Shown here in pieces: positions 18,418 to 28,137 of a stretch of 40,925 nucleotides of DNA. A program made the translations under genes and the position numbers. Under the pieces are notes generated by a model. That model did no database searches. It saw only the letters and a program-made list of their open reading frames with translations, and was not told the DNA's origin. The DNA is taken from assembly GCA_945787615.1 (NCBI GenBank), contig CALZJI010000306.1, forward strand, positions 1 to 40,925, written 5' to 3'. The number at the start of each line of letters is the position of its first letter. Position 1 is the stretch's first letter. Source of the stretch: an uncultured Chromatiaceae bacterium (GTDB lineage Bacteria > Pseudomonadota > Gammaproteobacteria > JAADHS01).

Positions 18418-18885
18418 TCAAAGTTCTTTAAGGGCGTCCAGTACTTCGTCAACGTGGCCTTTGACTTTTACTTTGCGCCATTCACGGCGCAAGATTCCTT
18501 GCGCATCGACGAGAAACGTGCTGCGTTCAATACCGCGGACCTTTTTTCCGTACATGTTTTTCATTTTGATGACGTCAAACATTGTACACAACGACTCATC
18601 GGGGTCAGAGACGAGGTCAAACTTAAAGGCTTGTTTACGTTTAAAGTTTTCATGGCTTTTTATGTTGTCGCGAGAGACACCTAGAACAACCGTATTTCTC
18701 CGTTTAAATTTTTGATGATTAGCGCTAAAGTCCAAACCTTCTTGCGTACATCCCGGCGTGCTGTCCTTTGGATAAAAATAAAAAACCACGTTTTGACCGG
18801 CTAAGTCGGACAACGAAATCGACTTTTCTCCTGTCGCCGTGGCGGTAAAGTCAGGAACGCGCTCTCCAACAGCTATTTTTCCCAC
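18418..18885 (-). CDS. bcp: Thioredoxin-dependent thiol peroxidase (Bcp/PrxQ-type peroxiredoxin)
   Basis: The 155-residue product reduces hydroperoxides in the cytoplasm with thioredoxin as electron donor. It begins MGKIAVGERVPDFTATATG and has the peroxiredoxin active site YFYPKDSTPGCTQEG with the peroxidatic Cys46. The second cysteine five residues later, the resolving Cys of many Bcp proteins, is a leucine here; the only other cysteine is Cys100. This would make it a 1-Cys-like variant. I chose the GTG at 18885 because GGAGG lies just upstream and it matches the family start; the frame is open 47 codons further but that extension is not peroxiredoxin sequence. gcvR lies upstream in the same orientation, as in E. 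coli. Confidence 0.92.
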   Translation of the reverse strand: MGKIAVGERVPDFTATATGEKSISLSDLAGQNVVFYFYPKDSTPGCTQEGLDFSANHQKFKRRNTVVLGVSRDNIKSHENFKRKQAFKFDLVSDPDESLCTMFDVIKMKNMYGKKVRGIERSTFLVDAQGILRREWRKVKVKGHVDEVLDALKEL

Positions 18886-19063
18886 ATTGCCTCCTTCGTC
18901 AATAGATTGTTTTTTCGTTACTACTCGGCGTATTTCTAGTCGTTCAAAAACGGCGTCGAAAATGCGTACGATCTTTGTGTGGTGTAGTAAAACGGAATAG
19001 GCGTAATTCGAACTGTTTTCCCGCACATGAACGTCGTGCTAAATAGTTACATTCTTGTTTTCG

Positions 19064-19594
19064 TTAACCTTTGACAGGTTCCATTAGGGCGTCCAAGTTG
19101 TACTCATCGCAGAATGCCATAAACTGCTCGCGCAACGACGCGATATGTAGCGCTGCCGGGATGCCGACGATGATATTGACACTAAACATAGGTGTCCCAG
19201 TGTGGGGCGCGGCGTAACAGTCTGTGCGTAAATCTTCGATATTGATATTTCGTTCGGAAAAAAATGCCGCGAGCTGATTTACGATACCGGGATGGTCTAT
19301 CGAGATTACTTCGACGGCGTAAGGTAGCACATCAGGTCGCGTGGGCCGGGCGGTGGTGCGCCTAGCGATAATGGTCAAGTCATGCGCCTCTTTTAAGCTG
19401 GGTATGGAGGTTTCGAGCTTTGCGAGCGTGTTCCAATGCCCCTCAACCATAACGATAATTGCGAATTCACCCCCCAAAACCGTCATACGGCTATCCAGGA
19501 TATTACACCCAGTCTCCATAATGGCTTTCGAAAATTCATTGACAATGCCCGGCCGGTCTTGACCAAGCGCGGATATCACCAGCCGATTTTGCAT
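19064..19594 (-). CDS. gcvR: Glycine cleavage system transcriptional repressor GcvR-like, two ACT domains
   Basis: The 176-residue product has two ACT domains: residues about 4-80 (VISALGQDRPGIVNEFSKAI, with GCNILDSRMTVLGGEFAIIV) and about 92-170 (VEVISIDHPGIVNQLAAFF, NINIEDLRTDCYAAPHTGTP). In E. coli GcvR binds GcvA and, with glycine, controls the gcvTHP operon. Divergence from dapA and co-orientation with bcp is the classical arrangement. Target genes are not in this window. Confidence 0.88.
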   Translation of the reverse strand: MQNRLVISALGQDRPGIVNEFSKAIMETGCNILDSRMTVLGGEFAIIVMVEGHWNTLAKLETSIPSLKEAHDLTIIARRTTARPTRPDVLPYAVEVISIDHPGIVNQLAAFFSERNINIEDLRTDCYAAPHTGTPMFSVNIIVGIPAALHIASLREQFMAFCDEYNLDALMEPVKG

Positions 19595-19626
19595 GTTTTA
19601 ACCCTGTGCGGTGTTCTTAAATCGCT

Positions 19627-19632
19627 TATAAT
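19627..19632 (+). promoter_or_regulatory. Candidate -10 box in the gcvR/dapA divergent region
   Basis: A perfect TATAAT lies 197 bases before the dapA start. No good -35 box sits 16-18 bases upstream (CTGTGC at 19604 is the best), so this is only a candidate. If used, the dapA mRNA would have a leader of about 190 bases, beginning with a small hairpin (CGACTA / TAGTCG, 19646-19662). I do not recognise a riboswitch in it. Confidence 0.35.
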
Positions 19633-19828
19633 ACGAGACTTTCGCCGACTAAGAAATAGTCGTTCGCCGTACCGCTGTGCGGTCACCCGGCGGCATTTCG
19701 ATGGCCGGCGCTTAATGGCTGTTTTAATTGAGGGTTTTAGGTAGCGTTACGAGTACGTCGTTTTTTAATGGCGGCACTGTGACAACAGCGCCTGTTCGTA
19801 GCGTGGGCTAATTTGGAGAAAGTACAGT

Positions 19829-20704
19829 ATGTTTCACGGGAGCATGGTGGCTTTAGTCACTCCCATGAATGACGATGAGTCGATCGATTTTGAGGCCCTT
19901 GAACGGCTGGTGGAGTTTCATGTGGAAAACCACAGTGACGCTATCGTCGTTGTTGGCACATCGGGCGAGTCCGCGACATTAAGTGAAAAAGAACATTGCG
20001 AGGCTGTTCGCCAGAGTGTGGCATTTGCTCGTGAACGCGTGCCGGTGATTGCGGGAACGGGTTCCAATTCGACACGAGAGGCCATTGAGTTAACACGTTG
20101 CGCAATGGAAGCAGGCGCCGATGCGTGTCTTTTGGTTGCGCCTTATTACACCAAACCGACCCAGGAAGGTATCTTCTTGCACTACCAGGCGATCGCAAAA
20201 GCCGTGCCCATTCCACAAATTCTGTACAATGTGCCGGGGCGGACCGTGTGCGACATTCTGCCGGAGACAGTGGCGAGGTTAGCGCAAATATCAAATATCG
20301 TGGGTATTAAAGAAGCCACGGGTGACTTAGAACGGACCCAGGCCATTCTTCAGCGCTGTGGCGAGAAGTTGGATGTGTACAGTGGTGATGATGCCACTGC
20401 GATGGAACTTATTCTGCTCGGAGCGAAAGGAGATATCTCCGTTACCGCCAATGTTGCGCCACAGGCAATGCATGATATGTGCGCGGCCGCGCTAGCAGGC
20501 GATCGCGCCAGGGCAGAGGAGATTAACAACCGCTTGATGGTGCTGCACCGTAACTTGTTCACTGAGGCTAACCCAATTCCCGTAAAATGGGCATTATTTG
20601 AAATGGGTATGATCCGCTGCGGTATCCGCTTACCTCTCACTCCCTTATCTGGTCAATACCGGGACACGATCAAACACGCTCTGAAAGAAAGCGCTGTACT
20701 CTAG
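19829..20704 (+). CDS. dapA: 4-hydroxy-tetrahydrodipicolinate synthase
   Basis: DapA condenses pyruvate with aspartate semialdehyde, the first step committed to diaminopimelate and lysine. The 291-residue TIM-barrel product has the Schiff-base lysine Lys161 in GIKEATGDLERT, Tyr133 and Arg138 in YNVPGRTV, and Thr44 in VVGTSGESATLSEKEH, at the same numbering as E. coli. Residue 45 is Ser where E. coli has Thr. GGAG lies 11 bases before the ATG. It is followed after 16 bp by bamC, as in E. coli, so the two are likely co-transcribed. Confidence 0.97.
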   Translation: MFHGSMVALVTPMNDDESIDFEALERLVEFHVENHSDAIVVVGTSGESATLSEKEHCEAVRQSVAFARERVPVIAGTGSNSTREAIELTRCAMEAGADACLLVAPYYTKPTQEGIFLHYQAIAKAVPIPQILYNVPGRTVCDILPETVARLAQISNIVGIKEATGDLERTQAILQRCGEKLDVYSGDDATAMELILLGAKGDISVTANVAPQAMHDMCAAALAGDRARAEEINNRLMVLHRNLFTEANPIPVKWALFEMGMIRCGIRLPLTPLSGQYRDTIKHALKESAVL

Positions 20705-20720
20705 AGGATCTGTATTATTT

Positions 20721-21827
20721 ATGCTGCGAATCATGTTGCGGTCGTCGGCTGCAGTGTTTGTAATTCTAAGTTTAGTAAGCGGGTGCGGCACGATTGAAAA
20801 GAGAGAGCTCGAATACAAACAGGCTGAGCCATTACCCACGCTGGAGGTGCCCCCCGATTTACTAAGCCTAGAGACGGGAGATCAGTTGGCCACCGCGACA
20901 GCGCCGCTTGGTGGTACGGTGTCGCTTTCAGAATTAAATCGCGCTCAACCCGAGGTTGCCGAAACCCCATCGGTTCCCGTTGGGATCGCTCAAAGCGACA
21001 ATGTACGGATTGGCCGCGATGCAGCCGCACGTTGGCTCATTGTGACGGGCGAGCCCGGAAAGTGGTGGGAACCCGTAAAAGAGTTTTTGAGTGGTCAGGG
21101 GGCTACGATCAAAAGGGAAAATCCGACATTGGGGTTGATAGAAACCGAGTGGCTTGAGAATCGCGGAGAGATAACAGTTCGTTCCTTCTTTAGCAAAACC
21201 TTTGACAAACTGTATTCGGCGTCGACCCGAGATCAATACGTTGTTCGCATGGAGCACGGCGCCGAACCGAGTACGACGGAGTTGCATATTGCTCATCGAG
21301 GCATGCGCCAAGTAGCGGTAGGCGAATCCCTTCGGTGGTTGCCTCGTCCGTCGGAAGCGGAACTTGAAATTGAGATGTTAAAACGGCTGGTGCTTTTTAT
21401 TACCGGTGACGAGGGCCGCGCTGAAGAGCTGGCGATGGACGCGGAAGAGCCGCAATTGTTGGCTCAGCTGCAGCATGGCGAAGAGGGCGAGGTCTGGTTA
21501 CAGGTGAGCATGGACTTTGCGCGGGCTTGGGGTCGTATCGGCGATGCGCTGAGTCGAATGCAAATAACGATAGAGGACTATAATCGCGCCACGGGTCACT
21601 ACTTCGTAACGGGCGTTTTAGCGGAACCTAAAGAGAAAAAAGGCTTTTTTTCAAGGTTATTTCGCGGTGGTGAAGACCAGGAGCAAGAAAAGCAGTTTAG
21701 GGTTAACGTCGTGAAAGATGGCGTGCAAGCACGTATTTTTCTCTTGGATAAGGACGGGAAAATGCGGGATGACTCCAAAGCGGCGGAAGCATTTCTCGGA
21801 CGTTTGGAGGAACAGTTGAACAACTAA
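20721..21827 (+). CDS. bamC: Outer membrane protein assembly factor BamC (lipoprotein)
   Basis: BamC is a lipoprotein of the BAM complex, which inserts beta-barrel proteins into the outer membrane. The 368-residue product has a signal peptide ending in the lipobox LVSGC (Cys22), then the flexible stretch LEYKQAEPLPTLEVPPDL that binds BamD in E. coli. Two helix-grip domains follow (about 95-215 and 235-365). An ATG at 20733 is a possible alternative start. The gene is longer than the 344 residues of E. coli, mostly in loops such as GFFSRLFRGGEDQEQEKQ. Next comes a 127-bp gap containing a palindromic repeat before purC. Confidence 0.9.
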   Translation: MLRIMLRSSAAVFVILSLVSGCGTIEKRELEYKQAEPLPTLEVPPDLLSLETGDQLATATAPLGGTVSLSELNRAQPEVAETPSVPVGIAQSDNVRIGRDAAARWLIVTGEPGKWWEPVKEFLSGQGATIKRENPTLGLIETEWLENRGEITVRSFFSKTFDKLYSASTRDQYVVRMEHGAEPSTTELHIAHRGMRQVAVGESLRWLPRPSEAELEIEMLKRLVLFITGDEGRAEELAMDAEEPQLLAQLQHGEEGEVWLQVSMDFARAWGRIGDALSRMQITIEDYNRATGHYFVTGVLAEPKEKKGFFSRLFRGGEDQEQEKQFRVNVVKDGVQARIFLLDKDGKMRDDSKAAEAFLGRLEEQLNN

Positions 21828-21845
21828 AGTCCGTTGTCCCTTGGT

Positions 21846-21909
21846 CTAGCCTGCATTTGTCACAGGAACGGGTGAAGATCGCGTGGATACAGTGAGCAAT
21901 GCGGGCTAG
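21846..21909. repeat. 64-bp palindromic intergenic repeat, copy B
   Basis: The arms CTAGCCTGCATTTGTCAC (21846-21863) and GTGAGCAATGCGGGCTAG (21892-21909) pair at 15 of 18 positions around a 28-base centre that contains AGATCGCGTGGA. There is no T-run, so it is not an ordinary terminator. It lies 18 bp after the bamC stop and 45 bp before purC. The right 34 bases match 16348-16381. Confidence 0.7.
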
Positions 21910-21954
21910 CGATGGGGCGCAACACGGTTCTTGTGTATTGAATTAGGAGGAACG

Positions 21955-22680
21955 ATGCAGATCGGAAAAGAACTGTATTCAGGCAAGGCAAAGTCTGTTT
22001 TCGAAACGGATGATCCGGATCGCTTAATATTAAGGTTTCGTGACGATACCTCTGCCTTTGACGGTGAGAAAGTAGCGCAGTTGGCGCGCAAGGGAACCGT
22101 AAATAATAAGTTCAACGCTTTCATTATGCAGCGACTGGAGGACGCGGGGATTCCGACTCATTTCGACGAACTGCTGTCAAAAAACGAGTCCGTAGTGAAA
22201 AGGCTCGAAATGATCCCCCTTGAATGTGTGGTGCGTAACATAGCAGCCGGAAGCCTTTGCAAACGATTAGGTGTTCAAGAGGGCATGGACCTAGATCCGC
22301 CCACGTTCGAGTTCTTTCTTAAGAATGACGAACTCCACGATCCGATGATCAACGACTACCACATTCGCTCCTTTGGCTGGGCAACGGATGAGGAAGTGGC
22401 GCAAATGAAAAAACTGACCTTCGAAGCCAATGACGCGCTCAAGGCGATATTTCAAGCCGAAGGTATGTTGTTGGTGGACTATAAATTAGAGTTTGGCCGA
22501 TATCATGGCCGCGTCCTGCTTGGTGATGAATTTACGCCAGACGGCTGTCGTTTGTGGGATGCCGATACCCGCAAGAAACTGGATAAGGATCGGTTTCGCC
22601 AAGGGCTGGGTGGCGTGGTGGAGGCCTACGAGGAAGTGGCGCGTCGGTTAGGCGTGGATTTGTCCGATGTTAACGCGTAG
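21955..22680 (+). CDS. purC: Phosphoribosylaminoimidazole-succinocarboxamide synthase (SAICAR synthase)
   Basis: PurC joins CAIR and aspartate with ATP to make SAICAR in purine synthesis. The 241-residue product (237 in E. coli) starts [20 protein letters not shown] and has [30 protein letters not shown], and [20 protein letters not shown], all SAICAR synthase signatures. AGGAGG (21945-21950) is immediately upstream of the ATG; the frame's earlier TTG at 21931 has no such site. In E. coli purC also follows dapA-bamC. Here purL follows after 33 bp. Confidence 0.97.
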   Translation: MQIGKELYSGKAKSVFETDDPDRLILRFRDDTSAFDGEKVAQLARKGTVNNKFNAFIMQRLEDAGIPTHFDELLSKNESVVKRLEMIPLECVVRNIAAGSLCKRLGVQEGMDLDPPTFEFFLKNDELHDPMINDYHIRSFGWATDEEVAQMKKLTFEANDALKAIFQAEGMLLVDYKLEFGRYHGRVLLGDEFTPDGCRLWDADTRKKLDKDRFRQGLGGVVEAYEEVARRLGVDLSDVNA

Positions 22681-22713
22681 TTGTTCATCGCAATGTTGAC
22701 GGGATAGAATGTC

Positions 22714-25700
22714 GTGCTGATATTTCGCGGTGCCGCGGCACTTTCCCCCTTTCGAGTCGAGAAGCTGTCGAAACTCGTCCGTCAATATGTGCCCAGGTTA
22801 AACGGGATTGAAACCCATTACGTTTATTTTGCTGATCTAGAACAAGCCCTTGATGAGGCACAAGCGCAACGGCTCGCGACGCTTTTAAATTCTGAAGCAG
22901 TCGATGAGACCCTTGCCTGTTCTCAACCGGATGTGTTGATTGTACCGCGGCTGGGAACGATCTCACCGTGGTCGAGTAAAGCCTCCGACATTGTACACAA
23001 TTGTGGGTTGAGTACGGTGCGGCGCGTCGAACGTGGTGTGGCTTATTTCTTCGCTAAATCGGACAGCACGGCATTGACCAGCAGCGAACACACGTCGGTC
23101 GTGCCGTTAATCCACGATCGAATGACAGAGGCCGTCTTGTTTAGCCTCAATGAGGCGGAAGGGCTATTTGCGTATGCGGAGCCTGCCGCGCTGACTACGG
23201 TCGATATATTAAGCACCGGCCGCGATGCGTTAGTGTATGCCAATGGGGAACTAGGGCTGGCGCTTGCCGAAGACGAGATCGATTACTTGGCGGAAAATTT
23301 CTCTAGCCTTAAGCGAAATCCCACAGACGTAGAGCTGATGATGTTTGCCCAGGCCAACTCTGAGCATTGTCGACACAAAATTTTTAATGCCGATTGGGTA
23401 ATTGACGGCAAGGCGATGGATCGCTCACTGTTTGGGATGATACGCAATACGCACGAAAAGTGCCCGCAAGGTGTTCTTTCCGCGTATAAAGATAATGCCG
23501 CCGTTACGCAAGGCCCGGTGTCGCACTGGTTCTTTCCGGATCCAAACGACAACGTGTACGGCTACCACGAAGAACCCAGTCATATTTTAATGAAGGTGGA
23601 GACCCACAACCACCCCACTGCAATTTCGCCTTTTTCCGGAGCCGCGACCGGTTCGGGAGGGGAGATCCGTGATGAAGGCGCGACGGGTCGCGGCTCGAAG
23701 CCTAAGGCGGGGCTGGTTGGATTCTCGGTGTCGAACTTGCGTATTCCGGGAGGCGAGCAGCCATGGGAAACCGACTACGGTACACCGCAGAGGATTGTCT
23801 CGGCGTTAGAGATCATGCTAGAGGCGCCTCTCGGCGCGGCGGCTTTCAACAACGAATTCGGCAGACCGAATATATGTGGTTACTTTCGAACATTTGAGGA
23901 GGAGGTGCCGGGGCCGAACGGACGGGAAATACGGGGCTATCATAAGCCCATTATGGTCGCCGGCGGTGTTGGTAATATTCGTTCGGGTGATGTGGAAAAG
24001 GGGAAGATTGCGCCTGCGGCGCAACTCATTGTGTTGGGTGGACCAGCGATGTTGATTGGGTTGGGCGGCGGTGCGGCCTCGTCAATGGCTTCCGGAGCAA
24101 GCAGCGAAGACTTGGACTTCGCATCCGTCCAACGTAGCAATCCCGAAATGCAGCGACGTTGCCAGGAAGTGATCAATCAATGTATTCAATTAGGTGAGCG
24201 CAACCCCCTCGTTTCCGTTCACGACGTCGGGGCGGGGGGGTTGTCTAATGCTTTACCCGAGTTGGTTCATGGCAGCGGTCTGGGCGGACGGTTCGAATTG
24301 AGGACCATACCCAACGATGATTTGGGGATGTCACCGATGGAAGTATGGTGTAACGAAGCTCAGGAACGTTATGTCATGGCGGTAGCACGTGACGACCTCG
24401 ATCGGTTTCGCGATATTTGCGAACGTGAGCGGTGTCCGTTTGCCGTCATTGGCGAGGCTACGGCCGAAGCACAACTGATGTTGGGTGACGCTCATTTCGA
24501 TAATACGCCCATTGATATTTCGATGGATGTGTTGTTAGGTAAACCGCCTAAGATGCTGCGAGACGTACGTCATAAGCTTTTTCCCAAACAAGACTTCGAA
24601 ACGGCCGGCATTACGATAAGCGACGCGCTAGGAAGCGTGCTAAGACTACCCTCTGTCGCCAACAAGGGGTTTCTCGTCACCATTGGCGATCGTAGCGTCA
24701 CGGGACAGGTTGCGCGCGACCAAATGGTGGGACCGTGGCAAGTTCCGGTGGCCGATGTGGCGGTGACGACCGCCGGCTTTTTGTCTCATCGTGGCGAGGC
24801 GATGGCCATGGGCGAGCGTACGCCCATCGCCGTACTCGACCACGCCTCGTCGGCGCGTATTGCCGTCGGCGAAGCCCTGACTAATATAGTCGCTGCGCGC
24901 ATCGCGCGTATAGGTGATATCGTGTTGTCTGCCAATTGGATGGCGGCTGCCGGTCACGCGGGGGAGGACGCGGGTTTATTTGACGCTGTGAAAGCCGTTG
25001 GAATGGATCTGTGTCCCGCACTGGGCATTGCCGTTCCCGTTGGAAAGGACTCCATGTCCATGAAGACCGTGTGGCAGCAAAACGGTGAGGAAAAAACGGT
25101 TACTGCCCCGTTGTCGCTGATCGTCTCCGCATTTGCCCCCACTGTCGATTGCCGCAAAACGTTAACACCGCAGCTGATCACAGACCAGGGCGATACGGAT
25201 CTTATTTTTCTTGATCTGGGTAAAGGCGCGAACCGGCTTGGCGGATCGGCATTGGCGCAAGTGTATAAGCAGGTTGGGCGCTATGCCCCTGACGTAGATG
25301 ATCCCGGGGCATTAAAAGCCTTTTTCACTTCCATCCAAGATCTTAATGAAGACCGATTGTTGCTTGCCTATCACGATCGTTCCGACGGTGGCTTGCTTAC
25401 CACATTATGTGAAATGAGCTTCGCTGGCCACACCGGTATAACAATAGATATCGACGGTCTTGGTGACGACCCGGTGGCCGCGCTTTTTAATGAGGAACTC
25501 GGTGCGGTAATTCAAGTCCGTCACAGCGAAACCGATGAGGTCTTGGAGTGGATGCGCGATGTGGGATTGGGCAAACACAGCCACGTCATTGGCACCCTCA
25601 ATGACCATGACCGTATCATTGTCCGTCGAAAACACCAAGCGCTTGTTGACGAATCACGCGTCGTTCTGCAGCGAGTTTGGTCAGAGACGTCCTGGCGTAT

Positions 25701-26613
25701 GCAAACGCTACGTGACAATCCTGTTAGTGCGCAACAAGAATACGACGCGGTGCTGGATAGCGACGACCCTGGGCTCCACGCGGTACTCACCTTCGACCCG
25801 GATGATGATATCTCCGCCCCGTACTTCAACCGAGGCGAGCGGCCCCGCGTGGCCATATTGCGCGAACAAGGGGTCAACGGTCATGTAGAAATGGCGGCGG
25901 CGTTTGAACGCGCCGGCTTCTCGAGCATTGACGTTCATATGAGCGATATCATGTCAGGGCGAGTTACGCTACGTGACTACCGGGGAATCGTTGGCTGCGG
26001 TGGATTTTCCTACGGGGACGTACTGGGTGCGGGCCAAGGCTGGGCAAAATCGATTCTCTATAATCCTCGTGCTCGCGAGGAGTTCGGCGAATTTTTTCAG
26101 CGCTCAGATAGTTTTGGGCTCGGCGTCTGTAACGGCTGCCAGATGATGGCGGGGTTGGGGGACCTCATCCCGGGGAGTGAATTGTGGCCACGCTTTGCCC
26201 GTAATATCTCCGAACAGTTCGAAGCGCGCTTTTCCATGGTAGAAGTGGTTGATTCTCCCTCTCTGTTTTTGCAGGATATGGCTGGGTCTCGATTGCCGAT
26301 TACCGTGGCCCACGGCGAAGGACAAGCCACATTCGGCGGCGAGTCCGATCCGCAACGGGCCATTGAGAACAAGGTTGTGGCGTTGCGTTACGTGGACAAT
26401 TACGGCGAGGTTACTGAGCGCTATCCCGCCAATCCCAACGGTTCGCCTAGAGGCATTACCGGCCTCACAACCTTCGATGGGCGCTTTACGATTATGATGC
26501 CCCATCCAGAGCGGGTATTTCGCACGGTCCAAAACTCATGGCACCCGAGCGACTGGGGGGCGGACGGTGCCTGGTTGCGATTGTTCCGCAACGCACGTAA
26601 ATGGATTGGCTAG
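22714..26613 (+). CDS. purL: Phosphoribosylformylglycinamidine synthase (FGAM synthase), large single-chain form (GTG start)
   Basis: PurL converts FGAR and glutamine to FGAM in the fourth step of purine synthesis. The 1299-residue product is the long proteobacterial type: an N-terminal PurS-like domain, a linker, two AIR-synthase-like halves (with [37 protein letters not shown] and [20 protein letters not shown]), and a C-terminal glutamine amidotransferase with [13 protein letters not shown] (nucleophile Cys1139) and the terminal [10 protein letters not shown] histidine and glutamate. Start is GTG at 22714; the nearby ATG at 22709 is out of frame and stops at once. Direct linkage of purC and purL differs from E. 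coli. Confidence 0.96.
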   Translation: MLIFRGAAALSPFRVEKLSKLVRQYVPRLNGIETHYVYFADLEQALDEAQAQRLATLLNSEAVDETLACSQPDVLIVPRLGTISPWSSKASDIVHNCGLSTVRRVERGVAYFFAKSDSTALTSSEHTSVVPLIHDRMTEAVLFSLNEAEGLFAYAEPAALTTVDILSTGRDALVYANGELGLALAEDEIDYLAENFSSLKRNPTDVELMMFAQANSEHCRHKIFNADWVIDGKAMDRSLFGMIRNTHEKCPQGVLSAYKDNAAVTQGPVSHWFFPDPNDNVYGYHEEPSHILMKVETHNHPTAISPFSGAATGSGGEIRDEGATGRGSKPKAGLVGFSVSNLRIPGGEQPWETDYGTPQRIVSALEIMLEAPLGAAAFNNEFGRPNICGYFRTFEEEVPGPNGREIRGYHKPIMVAGGVGNIRSGDVEKGKIAPAAQLIVLGGPAMLIGLGGGAASSMASGASSEDLDFASVQRSNPEMQRRCQEVINQCIQLGERNPLVSVHDVGAGGLSNALPELVHGSGLGGRFELRTIPNDDLGMSPMEVWCNEAQERYVMAVARDDLDRFRDICERERCPFAVIGEATAEAQLMLGDAHFDNTPIDISMDVLLGKPPKMLRDVRHKLFPKQDFETAGITISDALGSVLRLPSVANKGFLVTIGDRSVTGQVARDQMVGPWQVPVADVAVTTAGFLSHRGEAMAMGERTPIAVLDHASSARIAVGEALTNIVAARIARIGDIVLSANWMAAAGHAGEDAGLFDAVKAVGMDLCPALGIAVPVGKDSMSMKTVWQQNGEEKTVTAPLSLIVSAFAPTVDCRKTLTPQLITDQGDTDLIFLDLGKGANRLGGSALAQVYKQVGRYAPDVDDPGALKAFFTSIQDLNEDRLLLAYHDRSDGGLLTTLCEMSFAGHTGITIDIDGLGDDPVAALFNEELGAVIQVRHSETDEVLEWMRDVGLGKHSHVIGTLNDHDRIIVRRKHQALVDESRVVLQRVWSETSWRMQTLRDNPVSAQQEYDAVLDSDDPGLHAVLTFDPDDDISAPYFNRGERPRVAILREQGVNGHVEMAAAFERAGFSSIDVHMSDIMSGRVTLRDYRGIVGCGGFSYGDVLGAGQGWAKSILYNPRAREEFGEFFQRSDSFGLGVCNGCQMMAGLGDLIPGSELWPRFARNISEQFEARFSMVEVVDSPSLFLQDMAGSRLPITVAHGEGQATFGGESDPQRAIENKVVALRYVDNYGEVTERYPANPNGSPRGITGLTTFDGRFTIMMPHPERVFRTVQNSWHPSDWGADGAWLRLFRNARKWIG

Positions 26614-27141
26614 TAATCTTTCGGACTGAAAATGAATCTACTGCGGCCGCGGGAAATCGGTCCGATTAATCGATTATTCTCGTTAAATATGGCCGGGTTT
26701 TCTCCATGGAATCGATGAACTGGCCTCGATCTCCCACTTGCCTCGCGACGATCCCCTAAGGGCTCGCGAAAAAATAACTTCGTATTTTTCGCGCCCAGAT
26801 TTGGGTCAGATTTGGAGAATCCGATTGAGAAAAACCGTGGCTGATTCGAGGTTTTTGCGATTGAGGATTGTTCACAGATGGCCCAAAGATGGGATGCGAA
26901 AATTATAAGTTATTTTTTCGCGAGCCCTAAGTCCGACAGATTTCTAGGTTGATCCGTGTCGCCGCATTCTGACTTGAGTATATTTTTTGCATCTCTCAAT
27001 CGTGAATCGAAACCAGGCCTTCCCAGAATCGTCACCGAGACGAAGTCGGCCAACGTAGTAATAGTAAGGTCTTGAACGCCAACGAACTTTCGGTCTATCC
27101 TTAAGTTTGGATCGGCGAAGCATCAATGGAGAGTGGTTCGC
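26614..27141. other. 528-bp intergenic region after purL
   Basis: This gap contains the MITE-like element (26756-26931) and, before it, a perfect dyad AATCGG-T-CCGATT at 26655-26667. No open frame looks coding. No classical terminator for purL is visible immediately after its stop; the first strong hairpin is the one inside the element (CGCGAAAAA / TTTTTCGCG, 26765-26793). The last 200 bp before the Bax-like gene show no clear promoter. Confidence 0.55.
26756..26931. mobile_element. MITE-like element with terminal inverted repeats and target duplication
   Basis: A 166-bp body (26761-26926) is bounded by perfect 20-bp inverted repeats: GGCTCGCGAAAAAATAACTT on the left (26761-26780) and its exact complement on the right (26907-26926). 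It is flanked on both sides by CTAAG (26756-26760 and 26927-26931), a candidate 5-bp target duplication. It encodes no protein. The left repeat also forms a local hairpin with TTTTTCGCG at 26785-26793. The interior has a direct repeat of CAGATTTGG. Non-autonomous elements of this kind are moved by a transposase elsewhere; I cannot name the family. Confidence 0.75.
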
Positions 27142-28137
27142 ATGAGTGAGACCCGACGTCAAGTTTACATCGCCAGCGCCGTGTTTATGCCGGTGTTCAT
27201 GGCTTCTATTCTCGCTTGGGTCGGAGTATCACTTCGGCTGACCGTGGACAGTCCGGCTACTAGCCCCCTTGTGATGTGGGTGGGCGAAGGCGTTTTGTTG
27301 CCTGTCGAAGCGAATTCCGCCGTGGAATTAGAGGCTTATTTTGACCAGAGTGGTTACGGTTGGCTGCCATCCCCCGGTCCGACTGTGCTAGCCGTCGAGG
27401 TTGCGGCCATCCCGCCTGACCTTGGCGCCTTGAAAGACGTTCGGCGTAAAAAATCGCTATTTTTTCGCGCCTTGCTGCCTATAGTCTTATCGGAGAACAA
27501 CAGCATACGCGCGCAGCGCGCACTACTTGTACAACTGCTTCATAAGGGCGAGCCATCCCTGACCAGGGAAGAGCGCACCTGGCTGGAAAAGCTGGCCCGT
27601 TGGTACCGCGTGAAGGGTGACGCTCACGACGAGCGCGTTAGCGAACAGTTGCTCGCCCGCGTGGACGAGATCCCCGCTGAATTGGTGTTGGCCCAAGCCG
27701 CCAATGAGAGCGCCTGGGGTACTTCGCGTTTCGCCCAATTGGGTAACAATTTGTTTGGAATGTGGACGTTCGATGAGACGGAGGGTATCGTTCCTGCGCA
27801 GCGCACTAAGGGTCTTCGCCACGCGGTAAAGGCTTATCCCTCGGTCCGAGATTCGGTGCGAGCGTACATGCGTAATCTTAACACCCATAGGGCTTACGAG
27901 ACGCTGCGTAAATTGCGCAAACAGACTCGGGCGGCTGGCGACGCCATAAACGGAAAACAACTCGCTGGCGGGTTGTTGCGTTATTCGCAGCGTGGTCAGG
28001 CGTACGTCGATGAGCTACGTTCGATGATTCGTTCCAATAATCTCATCAAAGTCCGTTCCACGTCATTACGCACGGTTGAGAACCAAACACGCGTGTTCCT
28101 GCAGTCAGCTAGGGTTGACGGAGCCACGGGTGGCTAA
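27142..28137 (+). CDS. Bax-like membrane-anchored glucosaminidase-domain protein
   Basis: The 331-residue product has an N-terminal membrane segment (about 8-32, MPVFMASILAWVGVSL) and a C-terminal mannosyl-glycoprotein endo-beta-N-acetylglucosaminidase domain of the Bax/FlgJ/LytG type. The catalytic glutamate is in AANESAWGTSRFAQLGNN (Glu189), followed by LFGMWTF and YPSVRDSVRAYMRNLNTHRA. Such enzymes cleave peptidoglycan; E. coli Bax is the nearest named relative. I chose the ATG at 27142 over the GTG at 27133; GGAGAG at 27128-27133 fits the ATG. Its 3' end overlaps the convergent polysaccharide deacetylase gene by 29 bp. Confidence 0.85.
   Translation: MSETRRQVYIASAVFMPVFMASILAWVGVSLRLTVDSPATSPLVMWVGEGVLLPVEANSAVELEAYFDQSGYGWLPSPGPTVLAVEVAAIPPDLGALKDVRRKKSLFFRALLPIVLSENNSIRAQRALLVQLLHKGEPSLTREERTWLEKLARWYRVKGDAHDERVSEQLLARVDEIPAELVLAQAANESAWGTSRFAQLGNNLFGMWTFDETEGIVPAQRTKGLRHAVKAYPSVRDSVRAYMRNLNTHRAYETLRKLRKQTRAAGDAINGKQLAGGLLRYSQRGQAYVDELRSMIRSNNLIKVRSTSLRTVENQTRVFLQSARVDGATGG

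Noticed and set aside
18886-19026. 47-codon N-terminal extension of Bcp
   Set aside because: The extension has no peroxiredoxin homology, and the internal GTG has GGAGG just upstream and gives the standard family start.
19640-19828. Possible lysine riboswitch in the dapA leader
   Set aside because: I see one small hairpin but none of the conserved core of the lysine riboswitch; a covariance search would be needed to change this.
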